A DNA stretch of 64,000 bases. Source: Zanthoxylum bungeanum. Its lineage: Eukaryota > Streptophyta > Magnoliopsida > Sapindales > Rutaceae. Positions within the stretch are counted from its first letter, which is position 1, and each line of letters begins with the position of its first letter. Positions 1 to 12,251 of the stretch are shown here, piece by piece. The stretch covers positions 186,001 to 250,000 of the forward strand of contig SKCR01036775.1 of assembly GCA_019454045.1 (NCBI GenBank). The letters are read 5' to 3'. A program made the translations under genes and the position numbers. The notes beneath the pieces were generated by a model. That model was not told the origin of the DNA and did not search any database. It saw only the letters and a list, made by a program, of their open reading frames with translations.

Positions 1-511
1 GCATTTTTTTACCTCTTTAGTTATTCATTTTCCTTTATGCGTGTGTGATTAATTATTTACATTGCATTATATTTTTCCTCTTCTTTATATTTTACATCAT
101 TTATATTAATTTATTTCATTAATCAGTCGCCTTATATTATGCATGAGTGATTTAATTACATCTTTGTGTGGAGCCATATTATTTCTATGAATATTTATGG
201 GTGTGCAAATTCGTGTTTATTTGAATTACCTTGCATGAACTGCATAAGAGACTTGGCTATACCATTGTGTGAACCCGTACATTATACTGACATAAGTAAG
301 AGACCATTCTGAACCCAATGGTTTGAGGTCTTCCGTTGCGAGGGGTGAGTGCGGCCTTAAATCTTTCCCAGTTCACACTGGGTGGCGACTCCTTCATTCT
401 CCGGTTTAGTCCCCCGCGGGCTAATCCGTAATCTCTACGGACTGCGAGCCCAACAGTGTCGTGGTCGTCGAACATCATAGGCATAGCGGTAAACCCCGTT
501 TCGCTCCTACA
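1..511 (+). mobile_element. 3' part of a Tat-type Ty3/gypsy LTR (truncated by window start)
   Basis: Positions about 250-480 are a diverged reverse-complement match to the first ~200 bases of the gypsy G LTRs at 41274 and 49404. Shared blocks include the stretch around GGTTTGAGGTCTTCC, the CGGTTTAG block and a CCCGCGGGCTA block. Since G lies on the minus strand, this copy lies on the plus strand. It ends CTCCTACA at 511, the same CCTACA end that G has. The following bases CCGAC (512-516) match undisturbed sequence in the second copy of the target at about 18306, so 511/512 is an insertion boundary. Whether this is a 3' LTR or a solo LTR cannot be seen. No coding region is visible. Confidence 0.65.
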
Positions 512-2583
512 CCGACTCCCATGCATTATCGTCAACCAGCCACGCACCTTGTCCGTTGATCAAGCCTTTGATCATGCGCCACACTTGTTCATCAACCAGT
601 CACACACATCAGCCTTACCCACATTCATTCACACTGCCAAGTCTCGCATTATTCATCAACATGCACCAAACAGCCCCATGAATTGTAATCCATGAGCATT
701 GCCTGAGATTGGTAGCTTGCATATGACCATTCGGCTTCTTGATCCATGAAAAACACAAGAAAAGTTGACGTCGCTTCATTGATCATGATGCACAACACTT
801 TGTATTTTGCGACTGTTTAACTTCGACGCATAATGCATTCAGCATGGGCTGATTATTATTGTTAACTCCAATAAGAAAATTTCAGTGGCATGTGATATTG
901 GTGTGTGTGCTGTGAACGCCACTCACATGCAATTGCTTTCTATAAAATTGGGTTCCCACTTACATGAACAAATTCCTTCGTCTAATTTAATCAGCATTTA
1001 TGTGCCGCTTTGATGATCGAATCAGATTATAATAAATTGCCGTGAGATAAGTGATAAGGATCGGGTCTACCACTCGATCTTCCGCGTTATGACTCACCAC
1101 CAAAACTTCATGAGGGTGGACTTGAGGTAACTCACTTCCATGAAATTTTTCTTGAGGAAAAGATGAGAAACGAGGCAAGGGTTTCAATGTGAAGAGAAAA
1201 GCTTCTTATATATATCTAGGGTTAGGATAATTAAATATACATTTACAAAATTAACCCTAACCCTAATCTCATATATAAATATTGGCCAATGTCAGTTTTG
1301 TCACAACAAAATTATTAATTTCAAAAATTAAATATAATATCAAATATCACTTAATTTTGAAATTAAAATTTAACATGTAACTTATATCATGATATAAATT
1401 ACATATTTGATTTTGAATTAAATCAAATTTAATTTAAAATCAAATCCTATATTAAATGATTATCTAATAATCATTAATATAAAAACTATATATTAAACAC
1501 TTTAATATATAATTTCAAAGTGTGACATTGATTAATAATTATATCAATAAATAATTCTCTATTATTTATTATTTTTCAAGTGAATTCATAATTGGACTAT
1601 CCAATTATTCCATGAATTCCTATAGTGTAATGAGCTAATACGGGGACCAAATAGACCTATAGTTCCGAGCTCCAATAATCTCGAAATATCAATTAAAACT
1701 CTTTAATTAAATATTTCGAATTATTAACTTTAGGTTATTCCACTAAAAACCTAAAGATGTACTCTCGTTACTGCAGATATATTTTATACCGAAAGTCAAC
1801 GGCGTCCACCGATATAACCACTGCATACAGTATGATCATATGTATTTAGAGTCGAGTCATAATGTTTGTTATACCCCTCTAATTATTTTTTTGTCATAAG
1901 TATCATTGATTTTCTAATGAACGATTTATTCATAACTATTATGAATATTAATCTTTTTATTCGTAATAGAAAGTCTTGAGCGCTCTAACCGTTCAAGTAC
2001 CGAATCAACCTTTAAGGAAGATACTCATCTACTTCTCGCAAGAAGGAGTGGATTGCTTCACCGACCTCACCTTTGTAAATAAAAGTACATAGACTCTCAT
2101 GCAGGAGTTCGTAGTACACTCAAGATTTAAATCAACCCATATAAAAGATCATCTATTAGACTGATACAAATTTCTTTATTTAACGGATATTAAAAGAAAT
2201 TCATTTATGTCTTGGTCAAGTCCTATATGATCGTATCATATAAGGTGCCTCCATTACTATGTCATCACATGAATGAACCCGGATCAAAGTTGTCATACAA
2301 TATGAAATGGACCACAACTGTAGATAAACCACAAACAAAGTGCATGTCTTTGTTTGCTCTTTACGGACTATTTAGGATTACTAATTTCATATTCAAATCC
2401 TCTTATGTATAACACTTATACATTAAATCTGAAAGTACATTTAGTATCCAATGACATACATGATAATTTATAATATGTAACTTTAAAATCAACATTTTAA
2501 TAAATGAATAACCGCATCGCTTATTACTTAAAATAAAATATCGTTTACATATTACAATATGCTCTTGGGCATATATCCCAATA
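512..2583 (-). mobile_element. 3' LTR of copia element D (left end displaced)
   Basis: The right border is fixed by the adjacent minus-strand polypurine tract (2584-2594) and by homology to the copia A LTR end at 36143. On the minus strand the LTR starts TATTGGGATATATG, a mutated TG start. The block at 1060-1105 (ACTCGATCTTCCGCGTTATG) resembles the A LTR at 34315-34335. The left end is not resolved: sequence from 512 to about 1130 recurs at 18305-19115, and left of 512 is a gypsy LTR. Positions 1382-1947 carry a series of short perfect inverted repeats, listed separately. Short ORFs here are not retroelement proteins. Confidence 0.7.
1382..1947. repeat. series of short hairpins with three-base loops in the D LTR
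   Basis: Seven inverted repeats follow one another. 1382-1397 is a 16-bp perfect palindrome. 1455-1475 has 9-bp arms and loop CTA. 1487-1511 has 11-bp arms and loop CAC. 1546-1570 has 10-bp arms and loop TCTCT. 1588-1608 has 9-bp arms and loop CTA. 1681-1719 is a bulged hairpin with 9-bp outer arms. 1927-1947 has 9-bp arms and loop CTA. Homologous hairpins lie in the copia A LTRs near 35159-35205, where loops are CTC or CAA. Function is unknown. Confidence 0.75.
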
Positions 2584-2594
2584 ATCTTCCACTT
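2584..2594 (-). other. polypurine tract of copia D
   Basis: Minus-strand AAGTGGAAGAT directly adjoins the LTR start, as expected for the primer of plus-strand DNA synthesis. Copia A (AAGTGGGAGAT at 36144) and B1 (28896-28906) have nearly the same tract. Confidence 0.75.
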
Positions 2595-5500
2595 GCACTA
2601 GAGCAAATGAATATGTCGCATAATCCTAGACCCTCTAGGTGACCTTTAAACACTTTAGCCGTCACAATCCTTGTAAACAGATCAGCCAAATTATCTGCAG
2701 AACGCTATCTGCAACATCTCCCTAAAGAGATGATATTTCCTCTCTATATGCTTCCCTCTCCTGTGGCTTCTTGATTCTTTGGAATTTCACCATTGCACCA
2801 CTATTATCATAATAAAGTGTGAGTGGTATATCCATATCTGGAACAACTTCCAGATCTCCCAATACAATATTATATTATACTCATTCATACTATAGCTCCA
2901 CCAACAAAGGTGAATACTGACCCGAATGTGGATTTCTCATAATCTACATCCATCTAAAAATCAGAATTTTTTTATCCTATAAGGATCATATCCTCTTCAG
3001 AATATACAAGCATATAGTCTCTCATTATTTTGAGAATATGCTTTATAGTCACCTGCTGATCTAATCATATGTTAGACTGAAAACTACTGAATTCTCCCAC
3101 TACATAATAGATGTCCAGTCTCGTGCATCCCATACATGAGACTTCCAACAGTATAGGCATATGGGATATGCTCATCTCCTCAACTGCTTGAGGTGTCTTA
3201 GGAAATTGTTCCTTCGAAAAGTGAATTCCATGTTGAAGAGGTAAAATACCTTTCTTGGAATTTAGTATCCAAAATTGAACAACAATCTTTTCGATATATA
3301 ATACTTGAGACACAACTAACAGTCATCTCTTATGATCTCGGATAATCTAGATCCCAAGTACACAACTCTCTTTTCCCAAACCTTTCATTTGGAATTGGTT
3401 AGCTAGTCAGAATTTTACTTCCGATAATACTTTTACACCATTCTCAATTAGTAAAATATCATCGACGTATAATATGAGAAAAACCACCTTACCGAAAATG
3501 ACACACTTGTATATACAAGGCTCATTAGCGTTTTGCTCAAAATCATAAGACTTGATCATCGCATGAAATCTTATTTTCCAAAATCAAGATGCTTGCTTCA
3601 GTCCAAAAATAGACATTTGCAGCTTACAAACCTTTTACTATTTACCTTAGACAATGAATCTCTCTGGTTGCACCGTATATATGCTCTCATCAAGACTAGC
3701 ATTAAAGAATGTTATCTTGATGCCCATTTGCCATTTCTCATATTCACATTATGTGGCAATGGATAGAAGAGCGCGAATAGATTTAGGCATGGCCACTGGC
3801 GGGAAAATCTTCTCATAGTTGACTTCCTCTTAGTAGGTATAACCATTGGCCACTAAGCTATCTTTGAAGGTATGTACCTTCCCATCTTTTCTTCTTATAG
3901 GTCCACTTACAACCTATAGGTTTTATCCCATTAGGCTGGCCTACAAGATCCCATACTGAGTTGGGGTACATGGACTTCATCTCGAGATTCATGACTTTGA
4001 GCTATTCTTTTTTATCAGGATCATCCATTGTACTACGATAGCTCAATAGATCATCTACATCATTATTGGAGGTGATTATTGGAGGTGACAACTCTTGCCT
4101 CTCCAACCCTAGACAACTATCAAGTTGTCATACAATCCTCCCACTACGTCTAGGTGGTAGACTCTCCTGATATTACTGCATCTGACGCTTAGATGTCAAA
4201 GGTGTTACGTTATTGTAATTGTGAACAATTGTTGTTAGTCATGTATTGATCTAACCAGAAAGTAACTCATCGAGTACCAATTTACTATGAGGTATGAATT
4301 CTCTTATATAGTCATCCTCAAGAAATACAAACAATTTATTCTCTTCTTAGACTATAAAAGAATTCATTCATAGTTTCACTGTCAATTAACATTGATCTCA
4401 TCATGTCTAATAGGGTTTAATTTCTCCTTTCTGCAACAACATTCTGATGTGGTGTTCCAAGTGATATGAGTTAGGATTCCATTCCATTCTCAATAAATAA
4501 CTCCTCGACTTCATTGTCGAGGTATTCTCCTCCATGATCTGATCATAGAATTTTGGTATATTTACCTAATCGGTTCTCAACCTTAGCATAATACTCTTTG
4601 AACTTCTCAAAGGTACCTGATTTATGCTGCATTAGGTAAACATACACATATCTAGAATAGTCATCGACAAATGTGACGAAATATTCATAATCACTTAGTG
4701 ATTAATTGGCTCTTAGCCTTTTTCAAATAAAAGGTCTATTGGTCATATTACCTTCTAGACCAGACTCATAGACTGGTAAGTTGCCGTCTTTTAACTGACT
4801 TAAAGATCCACTTTCTATTAATCAGCTTATCTTGTCAAGGTAAATATAGCCAAGTCTGAGATGCCACAGATATGTGTTATTGTGAGAAATCATTTGCCAT
4901 TTATTTTTAGGTTTTTCAACCTTAAACATCTCAGTCTTGAGCAGTGAGTTATGTGTTAACAATCTTAACACATACAAGTTATCTCATAGTTTCCTTTGCA
5001 TATTGGTAATCCATTTTTGAAATAATAACTATTATTATTAAATAAAAATGGAAACCATCATACAATTAGTTTTGAAACATAAATCAAATTTTTGCGACAA
5101 AACAAAAATAAACAACAATTTATTTAATTTCAAATAATTTTTATTTGAAGATTGAAAACTAATAACTCCCACTGTTTTTATTGAAAAAACATTCCCTGTC
5201 CTGACTCTCATGGTAAAGTTACCTTTAGCAAGGCCTTTCCATATATCAAGTAGTTGTACTCTTAACCTTATTAGTGTTTCTTTCTTTTCTTTGCAGATTT
5301 GAAAGACTCGGCAACACTTGCCTCTCCACTAGGCTCACGAGGATCCATCAGTATTGACTCCAAAGAGGTGAGCATATATAGCAGTTATGTAAGGGGGAAA
5401 ATCAACTTGTTCACGAAAAAGTTGCTCTTAAACTGCAGGGGATTTTTCGAAAGAGATCTTATTATCATGGTCACGTGACTATGGGCGGCCGCATTGAAGT

Positions 5501-5870
5501 GGGCCATCATCCTCAAGACGTTCTTTTTGGATGTGTGTCCCATCATTCATCTTCGTGGTCGTAAATGAGACTAAGGCCTCATGACGTTACCGCTCCGAAG
5601 GATACCCGAACATGTCATGTAATGACTACATCATCATGGATGTTATAGCCATTAGTTCATGCTTTGCAACAAGAACACCAGACATCCCTACTAACAATTA
5701 GCAGTGGGTCTTCTCATTGGCCATACCTACCTTTTGTGAGTATCATATACAGCTTGGCTCTGAAGGACACTCCTCCTTCAGGAAAAATGTAGGTCATCAA
5801 AAGACCACTACAACTTTCATATTACTTTTCTTTTAACGTAATTTTCTCTCGTATATTAGTCGTTAACAAG
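2595..5870 (-). pseudogene. copia D gag-pol remnant
   Basis: Read on the minus strand from 5870 down, the order is gag, integrase, reverse transcriptase, RNase H, which is the Ty1/copia order. The clearest piece is 3065-3313, whose protein (NSKKGILPLQHGIHFSKEQ, KTPQAVEEM) closely matches the reverse transcriptase/RNase H connection of copia A at 36724-37125. A YVDD-type catalytic site is readable near 3440-3475. Integrase-like sequence lies at about 4100-4700, and pre-integrase zinc-finger sequence near 4850. Gag sequence at about 5130-5870 lacks the zinc-knuckle part seen in A, so an internal deletion is likely. Many stops and frameshifts make it non-coding today. Confidence 0.8.
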
Positions 5871-7783
5871 TATGGAAATATCAGGAAAAAAATGGCTGAT
5901 AAATTTAAGATAAACATGTATTCAAGAAATTCATTCATCGTATAAAAAAATCATCACAAGTATTTTGGCATAAAATTAAACATGATGCATGAACCATGTA
6001 AAATGAATCAGAAACCTAAAATAATTACTATATCATGGATATCTATCATCCCACAAATAAGTGTCGCCGTAGGGTAGGTCAAGTATTTGCATGATAGATC
6101 GAGACACTTTAATTGATTAATATATGTTGGGAATAACTCTTATTCATATATTAACCAACCACCGTTTGATTTGACCAAGGAATTTAGATTAACATTTAAT
6201 CATTCCTTTGTGAGTGTAACCCGTTCTTTTGGAACTCTTGGACATAACTAGTGAAGTGACGCCATAGGGAAGTCAGTTCACTAGATACATCTAGAGTTCC
6301 TATCCTCTCGGAATCCAAATTTGATATTGACCCAAAATAGACAACACCCATAGGGGGACGAAAAAAGTCATCTCGAGGCGCCATTTGAATCTCACGTTTT
6401 CGGGACTAACACTGGAGATCGCAGGATATATTGTCATATATCCCTCCCCACTCACTATTTTATTGTTTAAGGTTTCTATTACACTAGTATTTAATTTATT
6501 TAGATTATGCACGGCTAAAAACATAACTTAATTAATACTACTTGAGGATTAGTGATATCTCCAAATTTTTAAAACTTCAAATTTTGCTCACTAATACATA
6601 TTAGTCCAAACTAATATCTAATTAAATAATTTAAGTAAATGTTCTTTTTAGTGAGTTATTTCAATTTTAGCCCTTAAAATTTTAGTTCACTATTTTAAGT
6701 TTAAAAATAAAATTCGGATTTAGGTAATTATGTAATTAAACTATTTAATTAGGTGTAGGTGACCTATGTTATTTTTAATTGGTACGTGGAGTTGTATCCC
6801 CAGTGCAGACCACATTACCGTCCATTCGGAATCGACTATGGAATTTATGTTCGGGTTTACATCCTATATACAAAATTAAATAATTAGTCTCCTATCAATT
6901 GTCTTTTCTCGGATTATCAATTTTAAACTTATTCAAATTAAACTATTTAATTTATTTGCATGTATTAATCTAAATTTTAACTATTTTAAATTTTGCATAA
7001 CTTTTATGCTTGGATTAAATCAACATGCATTTAATGTCATGACATGTTATAATGCATGAGTTGGTATCCTATGCTATATGACATGTTATTCAAACAATTT
7101 GAATTATAAACATACATACAACAAAAACTAATGCATTGACTGGGCGTTTTGGTTTTCTATATTAATATAATTAATACAAAAATACCCAAGGCATTCTTTG
7201 GTCTTCAACTCTTGACTCCAGTATTTTCCTGCGGAAAGTTTGCTCATCGAGTAGTAACATTCGTAATATATGGATATAATGCTTCAAATAGTCGTGTGCT
7301 CACTACGGACCACATTAGCACTTTGGCTCGTAAGACATGCTTTCGCAAGGTAATCACCTCCACACGTCACCATCGAACTCACAGTGTCTATGCTTACAAT
7401 AGCTTCCCATAACCACGATCCACATTTACCAAACATTGCTCAATTACGACCATACTGTTCTCATTGGCAATACGCTCCAAAAGTTACATAGTAAAATTAA
7501 ATACAACATTTGTAATTAATTCCTAAAATGGCATTATGGCCTTACATTCCAAAAAATACTAATAAAACCAAAAAGCCGGAATAATTTACGACCAATTTAT
7601 TTAAAATAAATAAATATCATCACATTAAAATTTTATCTCATAAAATATATTTATTTAAATTTTATGCCTACTCTTATGACATTTTAAATTTTTATTTATC
7701 ATGCATCTCATACATAAAAATAAATACATTAATTATTGCATAATTAAAATTAAAAGAGACTAGTTAGAATATTTTTCAACCTC
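5871..7783 (-). other. untranslated leader of copia D
   Basis: This stretch lies between gag and the primer site and matches the leaders of copia A (40094-41273 plus 52635-53377) and copia E (56806-58064, opposite orientation). Shared landmarks are the block at about 6050-6350, the TTTCGGGACTAACA-type block near 6400 and the 93-bp module at 6781-6873. ORFs of 60-90 codons are scattered here, but none is kept between the three copies except across the 93-bp module. I see no gene. Confidence 0.7.
6781..6873 (+). repeat. 93-bp module, copy in the copia D leader
   Basis: Starts GGTACGTGGAGTTG and ends ATCCTATATACAA. It aligns without gaps to 40961-41053 (copia A), 57444-57536 (copia E, opposite strand), 43027-43119 and 51157-51249 (both LTRs of gypsy G). 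Read in frame from the third base it is open in all five copies, with a YVELYP start and a GYGIY core or close variant. It is antisense to every element that carries it. Function is unknown. Confidence 0.85.
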
Positions 7784-7796
7784 GCTCTTGATGCCA
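7784..7796 (-). other. primer-binding site of copia D
   Basis: Minus-strand TGGCATCAAGAGC resembles the plant copia primer site TGGTATCAGAGC, complementary to initiator tRNA-Met. It lies next to the LTR start at 7799 (TATAGG, mutated from TG), which is cut 15 bases later by the Athila-like element. Confidence 0.7.
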
Positions 7797-7813
7797 ATTA
7801 TAGGAAACGCTTT

Positions 7814-9805
7814 TGATGAGTGGTAAATATATCACTATTTCACACACATTTGACCTAATATTTTGTATAGTTTCTTGCGTTTTATGAATATTTTGATGTG
7901 TTTTGTGTTATTTTGTAGATAAATAAAGTTTCAGGACTCTCTGGAGGTGATTGGGGCTAAAACAGTGAAAAATGACAAAAAATGGCAACATAATCATTTC
8001 GCGCGTCGCGACATGAACGACGCGTCGCGACCGCTAATGTGCGCCGAAGCTTGCTAACATGCACCAGGGACACGTGTCAAAATCTGAGAAGTTTGCTAAA
8101 ATGCGCCGGATGCTAACGTGCGTATGCCACATGTCATCATCACAGCAATCTTGCTAACTTGCGTCGTGCCACGTGTCACCATCACATGCTGCGGACAATC
8201 GCCATCGCCACGTGTCGTTTACGTGTCAGCATTCTATTGGGCCGAAAGATTCCTCATCGCCACGTTATGAAAATAAGAGATCAAAGCATCCAATCAGCGC
8301 GTGCCACGTCAGTACGTCGCGACGCATGGCACCAAAAAAAGCCTATAAATTGAGGCCGAATTTTCAGATTTGAATTCATACCTTCTTCTATGTAATTCCC
8401 TAAGAATACTAAGAAGATTGTATATTGCTTGTTTATTTACAGTTTTCTGTATTTAATTTCAGCTTTCGCACTTTCTTTTCTTTACTTTTCAGCCTTTTCT
8501 TTACTTTTCAGCCTTTTCTTTTACTTTCAGTCTTTACTTTCTACAATTTACTTTTACGCACAGTACTTTCCTTTCTTTACTTTTCAGTAATGAGGAGGTA
8601 ACTCCCCCTTACTAGGGTAAAAGGTAAAACTTTTATTACTAATATTTAGATTAATCTCCCTTAAATATAATATATAAACTAGTTAAAAAGTGACTTAATG
8701 AGGATACCGCCTTATGGTTGGTTGGTAAATATTGAAATTGGTTTTAACCTGACTAAAATGGATACCGCTTGATTGGTCGGTTGGTAATTAATTATTAATT
8801 TGACTTAATCTGGATACTCCCTATATGGCTGGTTGGTAATTATCATGCAAAGTTAATTATTATATTAAGGGAGATATCTAAAATAGAAGTAATAAAAGTG
8901 GATTCTTTTACCTCAACATTTTCTTTTATTGTACTTTTACTTTATTTACTTTTCAGCAATTTACTTTCAGCATTTACTTTTCAGCAATTTACTTTCAGCA
9001 TTTACTTTTCAGCATTTAATTTTCAGTATTTAATTTTCAGCATTTACTTTCCGTCATTTACTTTTCAGTATTTAATTTCCAGCAATTTACTTTATGTCTT
9101 TTATTTTATTTAAGCTTTTACTACCCGTAAATATGTGTCGTAACTAAGTCAGTTATCTGGGGTTGTGATGAATTCCAATACCACCGGTTAATAAGAGATT
9201 AATTTACAGTTTAGGTAATATAAAGGTTTATTTATTAAGTCTTAAACTTAATGCTTCTTGTTAACTGGCCATTAATAAGATTGATCAGGTAAACTTAAAA
9301 TGAACTTGGAAAATGGGTTTTAGGTTAAAGATCTCCTTACATGATAGGAATATACTTGTCGGACGGGGGTAGCCATAATTGGAACTTGCACTTAATGAAT
9401 TCAGGTAACCTAGTTGACATAGGAATATGATTAATTGGGTTACATTGGGTATTTGTATTTGACCATCGGAAAAGGTTTTTACATAATTTCGTGTTCCAGG
9501 TTAATAAACCAATATATTACATAAACGTATAATAACGACTTCATCTTTTAAAAGATATTGGAAAGATTCACAACCCTAGATAGTTTTGTAAATTTGAATT
9601 TTCTTCAATCTATTTTGAGCAATTTTATTTACTTGTTTTAATTTTAAAATCACCACCCAATCAAACAATCAATCCATTAGATACTCGTAAATATTTGGCT
9701 TCATAAATTAATAGCTTAGGTATTAAGTCCTCGTGGGATCGATACTTTTTATACTACTTTAACGATACGTGCGCTTGCATTATACGCGTGTGATTACGCC
9801 GGTCA
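7814..9805 (+). repeat. 5' LTR of the Athila-like element
   Basis: Starts TGATGAGTGGTAAAT and ends GGTCA. It matches 15554-17784 almost throughout. The promoter side holds three CACGTG boxes (8071, 8170, 8209) and a TATA box at 8343. Downstream are pyrimidine-rich CTTTACTTTTCAGC-like tandem repeats (8470-8590 and 8925-9110) and three diverged units around GATACCGC and GGTTGGTAA (8700-8850). Compared with the 3' LTR it lacks a 191-bp segment. The ORF at 8898-9113 is only the pyrimidine repeat read in frame. Confidence 0.9.
8343..8350 (+). promoter_or_regulatory. TATA box in the 5' LTR
   Basis: CTATAAAT follows the CACGTG-rich region and is conserved in the 3' LTR at 16296-16303. Its position near the end of the promoter part of the LTR fits the transcription start of an LTR retroelement. 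The start site itself cannot be read from sequence. Confidence 0.6.
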
Positions 9806-9811
9806 AGTTTT

Positions 9812-9829
9812 TGGCGCCGTTGCCGGGGA
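9812..9829 (+). other. primer-binding site, tRNA-Asp type
   Basis: TGGCGCCGTTGCCGGGGA is the exact complement of the 3' end of plant tRNA-Asp including CCA. It lies six bases after the 5' LTR. This primer choice is usual in Athila-lineage elements. Confidence 0.92.
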
Positions 9830-9936
9830 CTTATTTATCTTTCACTATTAGTTTTGAGGTTAGATAGCTTTACTTGTGTCTAATTTTTTTTACTTATTAT
9901 TTGTATTTTCTTGTGTTTCAGGTTCTCAGACACTAC

Positions 9937-11447
9937 ATGAGACGAACCAGAAGCTTTGAAATCCGACCATTTGACCCAGAAATTGAAAGAACTATTAGAT
10001 AGTTGATAAGAGAAAGAAGTAATTGTTAACATGGAACCTGAACCTTTAGAAGTTGCACCACCAATTCCAATTCGAGACAGAACCATTCCGATGGTAGACG
10101 ACTTCATTTCATGTATTGTACTTCCTCCATTACCAGCAAATGCGTGTGACATCAAAATATGCATTCAGATGATTCAGCAGTCAGTACATTTTATGAGGAA
10201 TGCAACTGAATATCCTAATGCCCATATCAGCAACTTCCTGGAAGTTTACGGCACTTTCAACTATAACCGAGCAGCTGAAGAAGCAATGATACTGCAAGTT
10301 TTTCCATATTTCTTGAAAGACAGAGCTAAGGCTTGGCTACATTCACTACCAGCAGGTTCCATCACAACTTGGAACACTTAGCCACCAAATTCCTTTCAAA
10401 GTACTTTCCACTAGCCAGAACTGCAAAGTTGAGGAATGACATTACATCCTTTGTGCAACAAGATTCAGAATCCTTCAGCGAAGCTTGGGAAAGATTCAAA
10501 GATTTACTCCGGAAATGTCCTCACCATGAGATTGCAAAATGGCTACAAGTTCAAACCTTTTACAATGGACTTTCTAGAATAATGAGAACCATAATTGATG
10601 CTGCTGTTGGAGGAGCACTAATGGCAAAATGAGAAGATCAAGCCTGGGACCTAATTGAAGAAATGGCTAACAATAATTCATTGTGGCCAATAGAAAGGAG
10701 CTTGATCCAAATAATTGCTGGAATTTATGAAGTTGGAGCCAACACAACAATGAATGCCAAGCTGGATCAGATATGCACATTCTTGGAAACTCTTAGCATG
10801 CAAAGCAATATTAGATCCGTAAGTTCACCATATGGAGGAGCACCATAACCAAACCAACATAAAGAGACGGTGAATTATGTCAATAATTTCAACAGACATG
10901 GGAACAATCCATATTCCAACACCTACAACCCAGGGTGGAGGAATCATCCCAATTTCGCATGGAAAAATAATTCAGGGCAAATGAACAATCCACCACCCGG
11001 ATTCCAACATCAGAACAAAGGCCATGAGTATGACAAAGAAACAGGAATAACAGAAGTGCTGACCCACTTGAAAAAGATAGAAGCAAAACACGACTCTCAA
11101 GCAGCTAGGTCTGATGCTTGTTTCAATCCCAAAAAGTATTAATTCAAAGTCAATCTGCTTCTATTAAAGCACTGGAGAATCAAATTGGACAACTGGCCAA
11201 TACTCAGAGTTACAGAACGCCAGGTAACCTTCCTAGCAACACTGAACCAAATCCGAGGAACAAGGGGAATGAGCAATGTCATGCCATCATATTAAAAAGA
11301 GGTACTGAAATTAACAAAAATGTTGGTGTCAAGGCAATTGTTGAGGAAGTTCCAAAAGAAAGCAGCGAAGTAATTCCACATTTGAAGGAAAAAGAAGAAA
11401 ATGAAAAAGATCGAGAAAGAATCAATATACCTCCACATTTTCCATAG
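9937..11447 (+). pseudogene. Athila-type gag, broken
   Basis: Starts at ATG 9937 (MRRTRSFEIRPFDPEIERT, a usual Athila gag start), then meets a stop after 21 codons. It continues at 10031-10381 with the capsid-like region (FLKDRAKAWLHSLPAGSITT) and, after a frameshift, at 10333-10632 (FVQQDSESFSEAWERFKDLL, LQVQTFYNGL). 10663-11142 and 11118-11447 carry the C-terminal part with ALENQIGQLANTQ and the EQCHAIILKRG motif. At least three frame changes and several stops are present. In an active element this protein would form the virus-like particle. No zinc knuckle is obvious, as is common for Athila gag. Confidence 0.88.
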
Positions 11448-12251
11448 CATCTCCAGAAGAATAAACTAGACAAGTAGTTTTCTCGATTCCTTGAGATCTT
11501 AAAAAGCTGCATATCAACATTCCATTTGCAGAAGCGTTGGAACAAATGCCCAGCTATGTCAAATTCATGAAAGACATTCTTTCACGAAAATGAAGATTGG
11601 GAGATTACGAGACAGTAGAATTATCAGAAGAATACAGCGCCATCATTCAGAGGAAGCTTCCCCCAAAGTTGAAAGATCCTGGTAGTTTCATTGTTCCTTA
11701 CACCATAGGAGAACATGACTTTGGTAAGGCTTTGTGGGATTTAGGTGCAAGTGTTAACTTGATGTCTTTTTTCTATTTACAGGAAACTACAGATTGGAGA
11801 AACAATGCCCACCTTAGTCTCTCTACAACTTGCTGATAGAACGCTCGTATTTCCAAGAGCTGTAGTTGAAGATGTGCTGGTCAAAGTTGACAAATTCATT
11901 TTCCCAGCAGACTTTATTATCCTTGATATGGAGGAAGATGAAGACATGCCGATCATCCTCGGGAGACCATTCTTGGCTACAGGTCGAACCATTATTGATG
12001 TACAAAAAGGAGAACTAACCATGAGGGTACAAAACCAAGAAGTAACATTCAATGTTTTTAAAGCAATGAATTTCCCGATTGACGAGAATGAGGAATGTTT
12101 CAGACTTGATATGATAAATAGTACCATGCAGACCTCCAATGCAATGCAAAGTTCTGCTGAAAAACTTAAAGCATGTCAATTGCCTGTGGAGCCTGAAGAT
12201 AAAGCGTACTGCGTACTGAAAAAGCCTATTCTTGCACTACAAGCAACATAA
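11448..12251 (+). pseudogene. Athila aspartic protease region
   Basis: 11460-11596 is the decayed linker. 11597-11836 reads RKLPPKLKDPGSFIVPYTIG followed by LWDLGASVNLMS, in which DLGAS is the aspartic protease active site (usual form D-[ST]-G-A or DLGAS in Athila). After a frameshift, 11805-12251 continues the protease fold (IILGRPFLATGRTIIDVQKG) and ends with a linker. In intact relatives reverse transcriptase follows; here a stop at 12249-12251 is followed directly by integrase C-terminal sequence. Confidence 0.88.

Noticed and set aside
8898..9113. ORF with hydrophobic, repeated F/Y/L content, also open at 16827-17042
   Set aside because: It is the pyrimidine-rich tandem repeat of the LTR read in frame. 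Conservation only reflects that the two LTRs are copies.
9812..9829. tRNA-like sequence
   Set aside because: Only an 18-base primer-binding site; no tRNA cloverleaf around it. The same holds for the sites at 19322 and 49382.
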